From the NCBI GenBank assembly GCA_003255065.1, contig QAOA01003736.1, positions 398,077 through 462,076 on the forward strand: a DNA stretch of 64,000 bases, in the 5' to 3' direction. Source of the DNA: Cercis canadensis. Lineage: Eukaryota > Streptophyta > Magnoliopsida > Fabales > Fabaceae. Below, piece after piece: positions 36,698 to 47,393 of the stretch. The notes under the pieces were generated by a model. The model did no database searches. It was not told the origin of the DNA and worked only from the letters and a program-made list of their open reading frames with translations. Every line of letters starts with the position of its first letter. Position 1 is the first letter of the stretch. Made by a program: the position numbers and the translations under genes.

Positions 36698-37159
36698 TTA
36701 GAAGGCAAACAAACTAGCAACTGCGGCAACACCGGCGGCGACAGCGGAGAGCTGAAGAGCGGAAGCAGCGCTGGCCTTGGCGGGTGCTGGGGCAGGGGTG
36801 GTGGGTGCGGGTGCTGGAGAATCAGCTACGGAGGCCTCGCTCTCGGGTGCTGGTGGGGATGAGGGCTCCTCCTCTGGTGGGGATGAGGGCTCCTCCTTTG
36901 TTGGGGATGATGCGGGAGTGGCTGATGGGGATTCAGATGAGGGAGCCTCGCTCTTTGGAGATGCTGCCGGAGAGGACTTGGGGCTATCGCCGGAGGGTGC
37001 GGCTGCGGAGGCCTTGGGGGATGATTTTGGTGATTTTGATGGGGTGGTGGTCGATGACATTTTTGGTGAGCCGCTGGGGGAGGTGGATGGTGCCTCAGCA
37101 GCAAACGCGCCGGCGATGGCGAGGAAGATAAGAGCAAGAACAATGAGTTGACGGGCCAT
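36698..37159 (-). CDS. Classical arabinogalactan protein, AGP6/AGP11-like (copy 1)
   Basis: An intronless 153-residue precursor. Residues 1-21 form a signal peptide (MARQLIVLALIFLAIAGAFA). A Pro/Ser/Ala/Thr-rich backbone with many SP, AP and TP dipeptides follows, the sites of prolyl hydroxylation and O-arabinogalactan addition (SPKSSPKASAAAPSGD; PAPAPTTPAPAPAK). The hydrophobic tail ALQLSAVAAGVAAVASLFAF is a GPI-anchor signal. The mature product would be a heavily glycosylated GPI-anchored plasma-membrane proteoglycan. In Arabidopsis, AGP6 (At5g14380) and AGP11 (At3g01700) are pollen AGPs needed for pollen and tube development. The MARQ start, size and the nearby ABHD17-like hydrolase (At5g14390 and At3g01690 in those positions, from memory) point to that pair. 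Glu-rich PSSPPEEE units in the middle are unusual. Confidence 0.9.
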   Translation of the reverse strand: MARQLIVLALIFLAIAGAFAAEAPSTSPSGSPKMSSTTTPSKSPKSSPKASAAAPSGDSPKSSPAASPKSEAPSSESPSATPASSPTKEEPSSPPEEEPSSPPAPESEASVADSPAPAPTTPAPAPAKASAASALQLSAVAAGVAAVASLFAF

Positions 37160-38292
37160 TTTAAATGTGTGTTTTGAGAGAGAAATATATAAATGAAAAG
37201 GCAATTTGGGGGCTAGATTCTTACAGTAATTGCAGTACTTCTCTAATGGAATTAGAGAAACACTGCAGCAGTAAAGAATGAGGAAATGGGTTGACAAGGG
37301 AAGCTAACTTTTATAGGTTTTAGGGTGGGAGACAAGTTAGGGAAGTTTGTGGAGGAGATAACGACAAAGTAATCGTGGAACAGAAAATGGAAAATGGGAT
37401 TTTGTTTTTTGGGTGCTGGCGCGAGTCAACGGGCGAAACCGATTTTAAATGGGGGGCTTCTCTTCATCCAGATCCACAAATTGGGAAGGGAAGGGAACCC
37501 ATTAGNGGTGGGGATGGGGGATCCTCCTCCTCTGTTGGGGATGAGGGCTCCTCCTCCTCTGTTGAGGAGGACTCCTCCTCCTCTGTTGGGGATGAGAGCT
37601 CCTCCTCCTCTGTTGGGGATGAGGGCTCCTCCTCCTCTGTTGGGGATGAGGGCACCTCCTCTGGTGGGGATGAGGGCTTCTCCTCTGTTGGGGATGATGC
37701 AGGAGTGGTTGTTGGGGATTCAGATGAGGGAGCCTCGCTCTTTGGAGATGCTGCCGGAGAGGACTTGGGGCTATCGCCGGAGGGTGCGGCTGCGGAGGCC
37801 TTGGGGGATGATGCTGGAGATTTTGATGGGTTGGTGGCCGGTGACGATTTTGGTGAGCCGCTGGGGGAGGTGGATGGTGCCTCAGCAGCAAACGCGCCGG
37901 CGATGGCGAGGAAGATAAGAGCAAGAACAATGAGTTGACGGGCCATTTTAAATGTGTGTTTTGAGAGAGAAATATATAAATGAAAAGGCAATTTGGGGGC
38001 TAGATTCTTACAGTAATTGCAGTACTTCTCTAATGGAATTAGAGAAACACTGCAGCAGTAAAGAATGAGGAAATGGGTTGACAAGGGAAGCTAACTTTTA
38101 TAGGTTTTAGGGTGGGAGACAAGTTAGGGAAGTTTGTGGAGGAGATAACGACAAAGTAATCGTGGAACAGAAAATGGAAAATGGGATTTTGTTTTTTGGG
38201 TGCTGGCGCGAGTCAACGGGCGAAACCGATTTTAAATGGGGGGCTTCTCTTCATCCAGATCCACAAATTGGGAAGGGAAGGGAACCCATTAG
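36719..38292. repeat. 787-bp-offset direct duplication containing the AGP gene and promoter
   Basis: Sequence up to 37505 matches sequence up to 38292 at a constant offset of 787 bp through the promoter and the N-terminal coding part. Agreement is lost in the Glu-rich repeat, where copy lengths differ. N at 37506 is the junction. Confidence 0.85.
37507..37946 (-). CDS. Arabinogalactan protein AGP6/11-like, copy 2, interrupted by N (C-terminus missing)
   Basis: The first 146 codons of a second copy of the AGP at 36698, with the same signal peptide. The backbone differs: PKSSPATNPSKSPASSP in place of PKMSSTTTPSKSPKSSP, and about five extra Glu-rich units of the type SSPTEEEE. The frame runs into the N at 37506. 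The GPI signal and stop are not present on this side, because what follows is the promoter of copy 1. The 346 bp upstream of the ATG look identical in the two copies. It is therefore either a second allele placed in tandem by the assembler or a real, very recent tandem paralogue. Confidence 0.75.
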
Positions 38293-38906
38293 TCTGTGTC
38301 GTAATATAATTACTTATATAAATTATTTTATATTTTTGGTTTTCTTTTTCAGAAATTTCCGATGAATAATCTTTTTTGCTTCATTGATATATACATATAT
38401 ATACAGTGCACAAGTGAATTTTTGTATTTCAATTATAAATTTGAATATCATATTGTCTTCAAATTATATGATTCATCCAAGTTAGAGTGTATAAAGCACT
38501 TTTTTTTTTAGTTAGTTATTCAACATCACAAGTGATTTTCATATGTACTATAATTAGTAAAATTGATAACTAAAATTATTTTTGCTTTTTATTTTTATTA
38601 TATGGTGGATATAATTTCAGACACTATTTGAGGAATTAACCTTTTTTTTAATATTAATTAATATATATAATGTTAATCTTTCCCTATATAAATATCATAA
38701 TGTAATTTTTGTTGTACACCAATGATTATACAGAATATTAAATTTATGTCATATTGGTTAGAATAGTAATTTTAATGAAAAGTAAACTTAATAATTAAAT
38801 TAATATATATATCCCATAAAAATAATAGAAGAAAATCAAGGTGAGCTTGTATCCATCACTATTTTCATGGTAATCACTTTGTAGTATATATGTGGTAGTC
38901 AAGGGT

Positions 38907-39217
38907 TATAAGCCAAATAAAAGGTTTCTTTTCGATTTATAAATGCTGACAAAGTAGCCACGACCATTTTCATTCGCCATAGAAGAGGAACAAAGTAGCA
39001 TGTCAATGGAAGATATTAAAATCTCAACCATAGGAATGTTAAGATAAGATAATCCATAAATNTATATGCCAAATAAAAGGTTTCTTTTCGATTTATAAAT
39101 GCTGACAAAGTAGCCACGACCATTTTCATTCGCCATAGAAGAGGAACAAAGTAGCATGTCAATGGAAGATATTAAAATCTCAACCATAGGAATGTTAAGA
39201 TAAGATAATCCATAAAT
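38907..39217. repeat. About 155-bp direct duplication around an N
   Basis: 38907-39061 and 39063-39217 are identical over at least 149 bp, with N at 39062. Probable assembly join. Confidence 0.85.
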
Positions 39218-40000
39218 CCTCATAAGTAATGATTTCAAATCTCAAGTTTAATTCTTAGAGGCATAATGAAATAGAGTTCTCCATGGATGGGCCAAAGCGT
39301 CAAAGGGACAAGAACAAAAAACTAAAACTAATAGTGCGTAAATTAGATAATTTTGATTGAAAACAAAATTAATAAAGTGTGTAATCAAGTGAAGTTTGAA
39401 CAAAAAACCTATATATTTAGCTCGAGTTTGCATATTTATTAAGTCTAAAGTAGCCATTATGTTTAAAATATATTGACTTTAATTACTAAACTTGAGACTC
39501 ATTGATGTGAATATTATACTTTAGCAACCAAATTACACATCTATCACACTTTATGATTTAATTATCTACATATTACAGTTTTAAAAAATAAAAAAAAATT
39601 AAATACTTTTCGGACATGTGGGAACCATCGGACGCGCTAGTGGCCATACATTGTGTTCATGTCAGTTATATATTTTTTTTGTTTTAAATTTTTTTAAAAA
39701 ATTATAATATTTAAGTAATTAAGTTAGAAACTGTTATAGATTGGTAAATTTATTTGTAAAGTATAATATTCATGTCAAATAGCCAAACTTTACAGTAACC
39801 ATCATCTATTTCTGAAAGATAGTTGCACTAGTAAGTTTCTAATTTCTTTAACACAAGTAATATTTGGTTTCATGTAACTAAATTTTTTTTTTTGGTTTCT
39901 CACCTGTGTCCGGGCTTCGCTTGACTAATGCGGTTTCGAGTCATGAAGGACCACAAGGGCTGTGCAAACCTCTCCCAACAGACGCAACTGCATACCCAAG

Positions 40001-40417
40001 ACCCTTGGTTAAGCTAGAACACCCCTTTACCATGTGATCTACACGTTTGTTGGTAAAAATTTTAAAATACCTTATCACTAAATAATAATTTTATAAAACA
40101 AATTAACATGTTGATTCTAATTCACAATAAATAAATAATTTAAATGTATTTAGTGAATGTGATTCTCTAAATTAATGATATAACTTATTGTATTTTTTTA
40201 TATATGCANACCCTTAGTTAAGCTAGAACACCCATTTACCATGTGATCTACACGTTTGTTGGTAAAAATTTTAAAATACCTTATCACTAAATAATAAATT
40301 TATAAAACAAATTAACATGTTGATTCTAATTCACAATAAATAAATAATTTAAATGTATTTAGTGAATGTGATTCTCTAAATTAATGATATAACTTATTGT
40401 ATTTTTTTATATATGCA
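40001..40417. repeat. 208-bp direct duplication around an N
   Basis: 40001-40208 and 40210-40417 match with three substitutions; N at 40209 lies exactly between. Probable assembly join of two haplotypes. Confidence 0.85.
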
Positions 40418-40711
40418 AAAGCTTAAGAATAGCATAAATACTACCACTTTACGTTTCATACTAAGAATAATCCCTATATTAATGAAATTGTTAATCTTAT
40501 TCTTTTATTCCTTTTTATGATAGGCTAGTGTAACTAATTAATATATATATATATATAGTTTTAGACAAACTTATATTAAGAAATATATGGTGTCAATTTG
40601 TATTTCATATTTAATTAGTTTCTGTTTATATTTTACACAAGATTAGTAAACAATATGTAGAGATTGTTGTCATATTTATCTAATTGTTTATGAAAAGTTA
40701 CGGAACCGGTT

Positions 40712-40834
40712 GNCAAATATAAAAAATTTGGGCATGTGGAGAAAGATTGTTGCGTCAAATGTGCTTATCATATCAACTATGTGAAAGAAAGTGAGAAGAA
40801 TGAGAATTTGTTCTTTCTCAATCAAGATAAATAA
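40712..40834 (+). mobile_element. Fossil fragment of a Ty1/Copia gag (zinc-knuckle region)
   Basis: A short stretch reads KYKKFGHVEKDCCVKCAYH and then a charged tail ending NENLFFLNQ, the wording of the CCHC knuckle and downstream tail of plant Copia gag proteins. No LTRs, protease, integrase or reverse transcriptase were seen nearby. It is a small, broken, old remnant. Confidence 0.55.
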
Positions 40835-41731
40835 ATAAATTTCTAGTGTAGAACGGAGCACTTAATTATTCAAGTTCAAATTAAAATATGAAACCAGGTC
40901 TAAATCACATCTTCTATCTCACTAATATAAAAATATTCTTTTTAGTTACACGATGGCAAAGAAATTCGTATAATTGACCTCCTACATATTACCCAAACAC
41001 ATTATCATTAGATCAAGCCTAATGGCTAACTAATAAAAAAAATATAATTGCATCATTATCCTAAGACACCTCCCCCGCTCCCCCCTCCCCACTCAAAAAA
41101 AAAAANAAAAAAAAAAAAAAAAAAAGCACTAGCATTTAAATAATTTTTTATGTAACAGAAGCCGTTGTATTCACATTTGTGATCCGTCAACCATATTAAT
41201 TCATGCAAAACGGCAATTTATCTATTAGATTTTTCATACAGGAAGGGCTACGCTACACCTCCTTTAGGGGTGTAGCACTGCACTCCGTTTAATTGGGTAG
41301 AATTCAGTAAAATTTACGGTGTGATTTTAGTGTCATTATAAAAATATAAAAAAAATTGAGTCACTTATGTTAAAATACANGTATGACATACTTACGTAGT
41401 ATCATAGAATTCCCGTATTAATTAAACATAAACAAGTTTTTAGAATTGTTCAGTGAGGTTCATATATATACGTTGAATTAGAGAAGCAGAGGAAGAAGGA
41501 GAAAATATTGGAGAGGGGAGAGATAGAGTAGATAAACAAAGAGTTGAAGTGCAGGTATATAAATTGAAAAATCTTTGCTGGAATGTGGGGTTTCCCTTTT
41601 GTTCATTAGAATATGAAATACAAGCTTAAGCGGCTCATCATCTGGGCAATTGTTGGTTAATGGTTGATGGAAAAAAGCATATATGCATGCTTGAATCCTC
41701 TTGTCCAGGTGCTCCTCCTCATGTGATGAGC

Positions 41732-42157
41732 TTAGAAGACAAAGAAGGCAGCAAGTGCGACAACAGCGGCAAGGGCAGAGATCTCAAGGGCAGAAGCGGC
41801 ATCGGTTGGTCCTGGCGCTGGAGCATCTGTGGAAGTAGTAGGGGCATCTGTGGTGTCAGTGGTAGAGTTGCTGGAACTGGAAGACGGGGATGGTGGCGAG
41901 TCATGATGGGATGAAGAAGATGGAGCTTTGCCTTTGGAAGAGGCGTTGGGACTGTGAGCATCTGACTTGGGACTCTTTTTGCTGCTGGAAGGTGCTTTTG
42001 CTGGAGCTTCAGAAGATGAAGATGAATTGGAATCAGATTTTGATGGAGAGCTGGTGGGTGAAGAGGTAGGAGCCTCATAATCAGTAGCAAGAACCCCGGC
42101 AACATTAATGGCGATGATGAAGAGGAGAGCAAGAAGAAGAAGCTGATGACGAGCCAT
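41732..42157 (-). CDS. Classical arabinogalactan protein, AGP6/AGP11-like (divergent paralogue)
   Basis: An intronless 141-residue precursor. The signal peptide is about residues 1-25 (MARHQLLLLALLFIIAINVA). The backbone is rich in Ser, Pro, Ala and Thr with SP/AP/TP pairs (TSSPTSSPSKS; APAKAPSSSKKSPKS; DAPAPGPTDAAS), and the C-terminal hydrophobic GPI signal is ALEISALAAVVALAAFFVF. It shares the MAR start, tail design and strand with the AGP at 36698 but differs along the backbone, so it is an older tandem paralogue. It would be a GPI-anchored cell-surface proteoglycan, likely in pollen by family. A pyrimidine-rich 5' UTR and a TATA-like TTTATAGG near 42301 lie upstream. Confidence 0.9.
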   Translation of the reverse strand: MARHQLLLLALLFIIAINVAGVLATDYEAPTSSPTSSPSKSDSNSSSSSEAPAKAPSSSKKSPKSDAHSPNASSKGKAPSSSSHHDSPPSPSSSSSNSTTDTTDAPTTSTDAPAPGPTDAASALEISALAAVVALAAFFVF

Positions 42158-43490
42158 TTGTATTAGAATTTAATGATGACAACAAAAGGGAGGGCGATTC
42201 TTACAATTATGCGCACCACTTCTCTAACATGGATATATATATTAATTAGAGAAATAGTGCGCAGAATGTAAGAATGGGGAAATGGGTGGGAGGAGAGGAT
42301 GATTTATAGGGTACAAGGTTTGATCGAGACAAAGTTGGAGAATTATGTGGACCACACAACACCCATTCTTCCCCTTTCTTTAAAATTCATCCATGCCTCC
42401 TCAAAAAGGAGCAGAGGAGAGGGGATTTAGGATCAAACTCAAACCACCGGATATTACTTTCTCTCTCAATACAGTCAAGTCAACTATTGATTAAGCTAAA
42501 AATAAATATATGATTTGGCAATTATTACAAAATATATATATATATATAAATTAAGTCACTTGTGTAAATTTTAGACTCCAAATATAAATTCAAAAATAAA
42601 AGCATTCTGTTTGACCACAGAAAACATCCTCACATATCTCTAACTTGTAAATTCTCTTCAGTTATGTGCTAATTTTGTTTAATATATAATTATAATATTT
42701 AAATATATATATGCATATAACTCCACACCTATTGCTTCTTTTCTCTCATCTTCTCGCGATTCTTATTCGTTTTTCCTATCAGGTTTTGGGATTTTAAATT
42801 CATTCCTATCAGGTTGCCAAGTTTTGAAGAACTTTTCTCTTTAAAGTTGCATACACCAACACAGCAACTACATAATCATCTCGAGAGAATATGTTAATGG
42901 TTGAACACTTAATTTTTTATTATGTAGATTTCGTGTTTAAATTTTATGGGTATTAGTATTAGATTAGGTGAGATTTTGAAAAGAGATATACTTCAATTTT
43001 GTAACTTCTAATAAAAAAAAATAGTAAGAAACTAAAAAAATTAAGAATTACCATCAACTTTGACATTTTGTTAAATAAGCTCCTTAATTTTAATTTTGGT
43101 AATTAACCTCCCTCAATTTTAAATTAAAAATTATATGTATTTCATTTTCAAGTGGATCGAGTGATTATGTATTTTTTTAAACATAAATTCTTCTATTAAT
43201 TAAGAAATCAATGAATATATTTATTGAAGAATAAAAAAATGAAATTATGGAATAATAATTTTTTAGAAAATTATTATAAAATTGTGTAATACATAGATAA
43301 CATTACTCCATCGTCAACATAGATAGCTGTTTTGATTTTTTTTAACTCCGGTGTAATTCACCACCCAAAAGAGAAGGGCATAGAATAGAATTTAACAAGT
43401 GCTCATTGTTGAGACTGGTGGCGCACCTAGATTGCGCAAGTGGGCTTCTCTTTCAGCTAGGACGAATTAACGAAGAGAGCCTCAAATTGA
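42158..43490. other. Divergent promoter region between AGP and ATP23
   Basis: Promoters of the two divergently transcribed genes, separated by AT-rich DNA with a short TA run at about 42534-42548. No gene seen. Confidence 0.55.
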
Positions 43491-46400
43491 ATGGAAGAGA
43501 CGCCCGCTTCCAATGCCTATCCCGGCGTATCCCTGCAACAATGCCAAGAAATGATTCGGAAAAGTCTCAAAAGTATTTCAATTCTTTGCCTCTGCATTTT
43601 GCTTTTCCATCAAAGTGGCAAATCTTACTGGGGTTTAGGGTTTTGGGATCTGCCTTCTTTGTTCATTTTAAACCCTTTATAGTTGTTCATGATGTTCGGA
43701 AACTTCAATTTCTCAGTATGTTTATTGAATTATAAGCATCGCCGAAAAATTATTACTTTTACCCTTGAAACTGCACTTCATACGGCTTGTTTAGAGGGTT
43801 CAATTGCATTCCTATTTGCGTTATTTACTGGATTCATTTCCTTATTCTCTGATAGCTCCCATGGTGAAGTTTTTGAGAGAACACTTGGAGAAAGCAGGGT
43901 GTGCTGTTGGGGACAATTTCATCAAAGCTACTAACTGCGAAGCTGCTGCAAGTGGTGGTTACATTCCTGGTGAAGGGGTACTTATTTCTCTGTCCATTTT
44001 ATTTCTTTTTATTTATTTTTTGACCTTTTTTATTTAAATTTTCCCCCTGATAAGAACGTTATGTTGTGATTATATTTGGCTAATCTAAAGGCTGATTTAA
44101 CTCCGCTCACACTGTGTAGATGCACATCTTAGTGATTGTAAATTTGAATTTGATCCTACTACTTCACATCAAAAGTGTGATCCTTCCCAATTTTTTTACA
44201 CCACGTCCGACAGTTTATAGTTTTTGCTTGATATTGTCCTTGGTTGTAAGATGAGCATTGCATTTCACTAATATTATCTTTCCCCATTATTGGTGCGCTT
44301 TGCTCTAGATAATTTTGTGCAGCAATGTGCTACGCTTTCAAGATGAGGTCAACCAGGTCATAATTCATGAACTTATTCATGCATTTGATGAATGTCATGC
44401 AAAAGTGGATTGGCGTAATTGTGCTCACCATGCTTGTAGTGAGGTTCCCATCTAACAACATGTGGTTATTCGTGTTAAGTTTGACAGAGTTTTATATCCT
44501 ATTCTCCTCTAATCAATATTTTTTCATGATCCCCCTGAACAGATTCGAGCTAATCATCTAAGTGGTGACTGTCATTTTAAACGGGAGCTGCTGCGAGGTC
44601 ATATGAATTTACGAGGCCATGAACAAGTATACTTTTTTTTTCCCTCCTACATGTTACATTTAAATGCAAAGCATTGGCTTTAGTTGAATCTCTTCAGTGA
44701 TAACATGCAACAGTTTGTTGTTGTCAGTTATTAATTTACAATATCTAAGGACTGATGTTGATCCAAAGTCTATCACAGAAGCATTAGTCCTGAACTTTTT
44801 TTCAAAAATAACTATAAAAGGTGAAATCAATAAACTTAGATATATGCAGTGCTTATTTGACAATGAAGTGCATTTTTCCCCTTTCAGACAGGCCAGTGAT
44901 TCAGTATAGAAGTCCTTATCTCTCATTTCTTGTTTTATAGAATGGCCAAAACGAATAGAAAAATATTAGTCAGTATAAAATAGTGCTTCAAATGCCCATT
45001 GATAAATAGGATGCATGCATTTTTTTTTGCAAATACACATGGAGGATGAAGACAACAATATCTAAACCTGTAACTCATTACTCTTTTAATATCCGGCACC
45101 GCATCATAGTGTGGCAGATCTACTGGAATCACAGAAACCAGGAATATAATCATGATTCTTTAGTTAGAAATGTAATTTTTATTTATGGTGATTTCTGATA
45201 TCACCTGGTTAGGCTATGAATACATTAGATAAAGAAAGTGAAACCACATGTTTTAAAAATCATATTCATATTATATATATCCCTGAATAAGACCAGTCAG
45301 AACGGCTAAGGTTTTTCTTTGGGAAACCAAACAACAAAAGCAAAAATCTTAGCACCCATGCCACTTGTGAGTTGATTCCTTCTAACTGTTGTATGCATGC
45401 TTTCAAATCATTATACACTGAAGGTATTCTGTTGGAGTTATCAACCATTGTAGATCTGACATGCTCTGCTTGACTGATGAATATGTTAGATATGGTTTAG
45501 CGACAACTTGGTTACTGGTTTTGAATGAGGAAATAGCAAACTATAAAATCAGAGGCCAATTGAGTCAGCCATATCAGTTTCTTAAGTATTTGGCATCATT
45601 TTTTTTTGACAGATTGATGTAATTGCCTTATTGCTGTATTGTAGATTATGGATAAGTCGTAAACTAGAACTATCTTTTTTCTTGCCCTTTTAACCTAAGG
45701 ATTGTTTTTCTATGGTTGGTGAGTGCTATCAAATAGAGAATTTCAGAGGTGCCTTAATGTCAAGATGGGATTAATTTTTTTCGTGCATGCTACTCATCTT
45801 AATACTAGATATCCCTGTGGTTCAAGAGTGATGCTGTTATTCCTATTCCTCTTTTTTTTTTTTATGCTTGGTGCTGTTCTTTACTGTATTTCTAATTATG
45901 GATAGATGCATGGCTTCTCTCTGTTTATGAACACATATATTAGCCATATATGATATCTGAATGAAAGCTTGGCTATCAAAATAATAGTGTATGAAAACAT
46001 AGCCTACACCGCTAGGCAACCACTTGAGCTTGTCCCTAATATTTCGTACACCTCTTTCCAAAAACAAAAAAACAAAAAAAAGAAGAAAGGAAAAGAGAAC
46101 CTCTCTCTGTCGTTGTTGAACATTATAAGCCAAATGTTGCATTTCTTTTATTTTGATATGATTTGCATTGAGGAAAGAAGTGAATAGTTTATAAGGATAT
46201 ATAACTGAAAAGTGAAAACCAGCTACATTTATTTCTTTTTTTCTTTTATATGTGCTGTCTATGTGTCTTAAATCACATCTCTTGATATTCAATTGCATCA
46301 GGCTTGCAATTCTCTCTTTATTCTAGTATATTTTATCCATTATGTTTACTGTAACTTGTTTAATATTGAATTGATGTAATGCATTGTGAAGGAATGTGTG

Positions 46401-46526
46401 AGAAGAAGAGTTATGGCATCAATGGCTGCAAATCCTTATTGCTCAAAAACGGCTTCCAAGGATGCCATGGAAGCGATATGGGATATTTGTTATAATGATA
46501 CTAAGCCCTTTGACAGAGCTCCATAA
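43491..46526 (+). CDS. ATP23: Mitochondrial inner-membrane metalloprotease ATP23
   Basis: Five exons, 43491-43572, 43856-43977, 44309-44443, 44543-44626 and 46392-46526, in phase throughout, giving 185 residues, the family length. The zinc site HELIH is at residues 88-92 within VNQVIIHELIHAFDECHAKV. Family blocks WRNCAHHACSEIRA, LSGDCHFKRELLRG, RGHEQECVRRRV and the C-terminus WDICYNDTKPFDRAP are complete. In yeast, Atp23 processes the Atp6 precursor and assists F0 assembly in the intermembrane space; plant copies are assumed to act in mitochondria. Cysteines are frequent, fitting Mia40-type oxidative import. No cleavable presequence is evident. The last intron (about 1.77 kb) is long and contains only spurious ORFs. 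The ATG at 43491 gives the expected short N-terminus MEETPASNAYPG. Confidence 0.95.
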
Positions 46527-47261
46527 TAACTGTGATTGTTGCTAGCAATTGTATGGCAGTCACAGGTGCCATTGTTTTTGTTAGGAATTTCTTGCGGTGA
46601 CCGTTGACTGACTGAGAATCATAACGCCCAATTTTGAATACAAATGTGATTCAAACATAGGGACTATTCTTTTACCTGTGGAAATCCTCTGTTGTAACTC
46701 CCGAATAGAGGGCCACACTGTTTTGACATGTACACTCAAAATTATTGCTGTTTTCTGCAGTCAAATTATTTATTTTACTTGATTTAGCCTCTTCATATAC
46801 GTACATACATATATATTGCTGTTGCCTCTTCATGTTCATAGTAGTATGAACCAAAATTGACTCAAACTTTCCTTGTGTTACAATTGTCACTTGTACTAAT
46901 GTTTCACTTTTTCAATGAGACAAACAACAAATACTTTGACAACCCAAATAAATATCACATGCTGATTGAGAGAAAAAGCAATGGTAGCACACAAAAAAAA
47001 TATAAAAATAAAAGTAAGAACGTCTAATGTGTACGATGCCCGAGTGCGGGGTACTGTGCAATTCCTGAAACAAGGAAACTAAAGAGAGCAATAGCTGGGA
47101 ATGAATGTAGTGAGCCTGAGTTAATTTTGAATCTTTTCCCACTATGTAAACGGAAGAGGGATATTTGAATCTTTTCATATATCCGCGTTAGCTACATTCA
47201 CCTATGACACTAATTTCCACTAGTCTTACTCTTATCCTATAGAGTATAGACATGTTTGTTG
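46527..47261. other. ATP23 3' UTR and intergenic DNA
   Basis: Lies between ATP23 and the peptide gene. No coding region visible. Confidence 0.6.
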
Positions 47262-47270
47262 TATATAAAA
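47262..47270 (+). promoter_or_regulatory. TATA box of the RGF/GLV peptide gene
   Basis: TATATAAAA lies about 130 bp upstream of the proposed start codon and about 30 bp upstream of a plausible start of transcription near 47300. Confidence 0.6.
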
Positions 47271-47393
47271 ATGGCAGTATATATGTTCAAAGATTGTCAG
47301 TGTTAGATGGCAATATCATAGAGAAGAGTTGAAGACTAAAAGACAGGGAGAGTATGTAGAAAGGTTAACATGAAGGTGGTGGGGTTGCTTTGA

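Larger units (their letters stand above)
38293..41731. other. Intergenic, repeat-rich, between AGP genes
   Basis: Very AT-rich. It holds two duplications around N (39062, 40209), an A-run with N 41106, unresolved N at 40713 and 41380, a small Copia gag fossil, and a GC-richer 130-bp patch at about 39890-40020 that may be part of a dispersed repeat. No intact gene. Confidence 0.55.

Noticed and set aside
36777-37151. Gly/Asp/Glu-rich plus-strand ORFs of 115-124 codons opposite the AGP genes
   Set aside because: They are shadow frames of the Ser/Pro-rich AGP codons; the sense strand has signal peptide, AGP backbone and GPI signal.
45843-46298. 151-codon minus-strand ORF in the last ATP23 intron
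   Set aside because: AT-rich, poly-lysine end, no domain; lies wholly within an intron whose flanking exons splice in phase.
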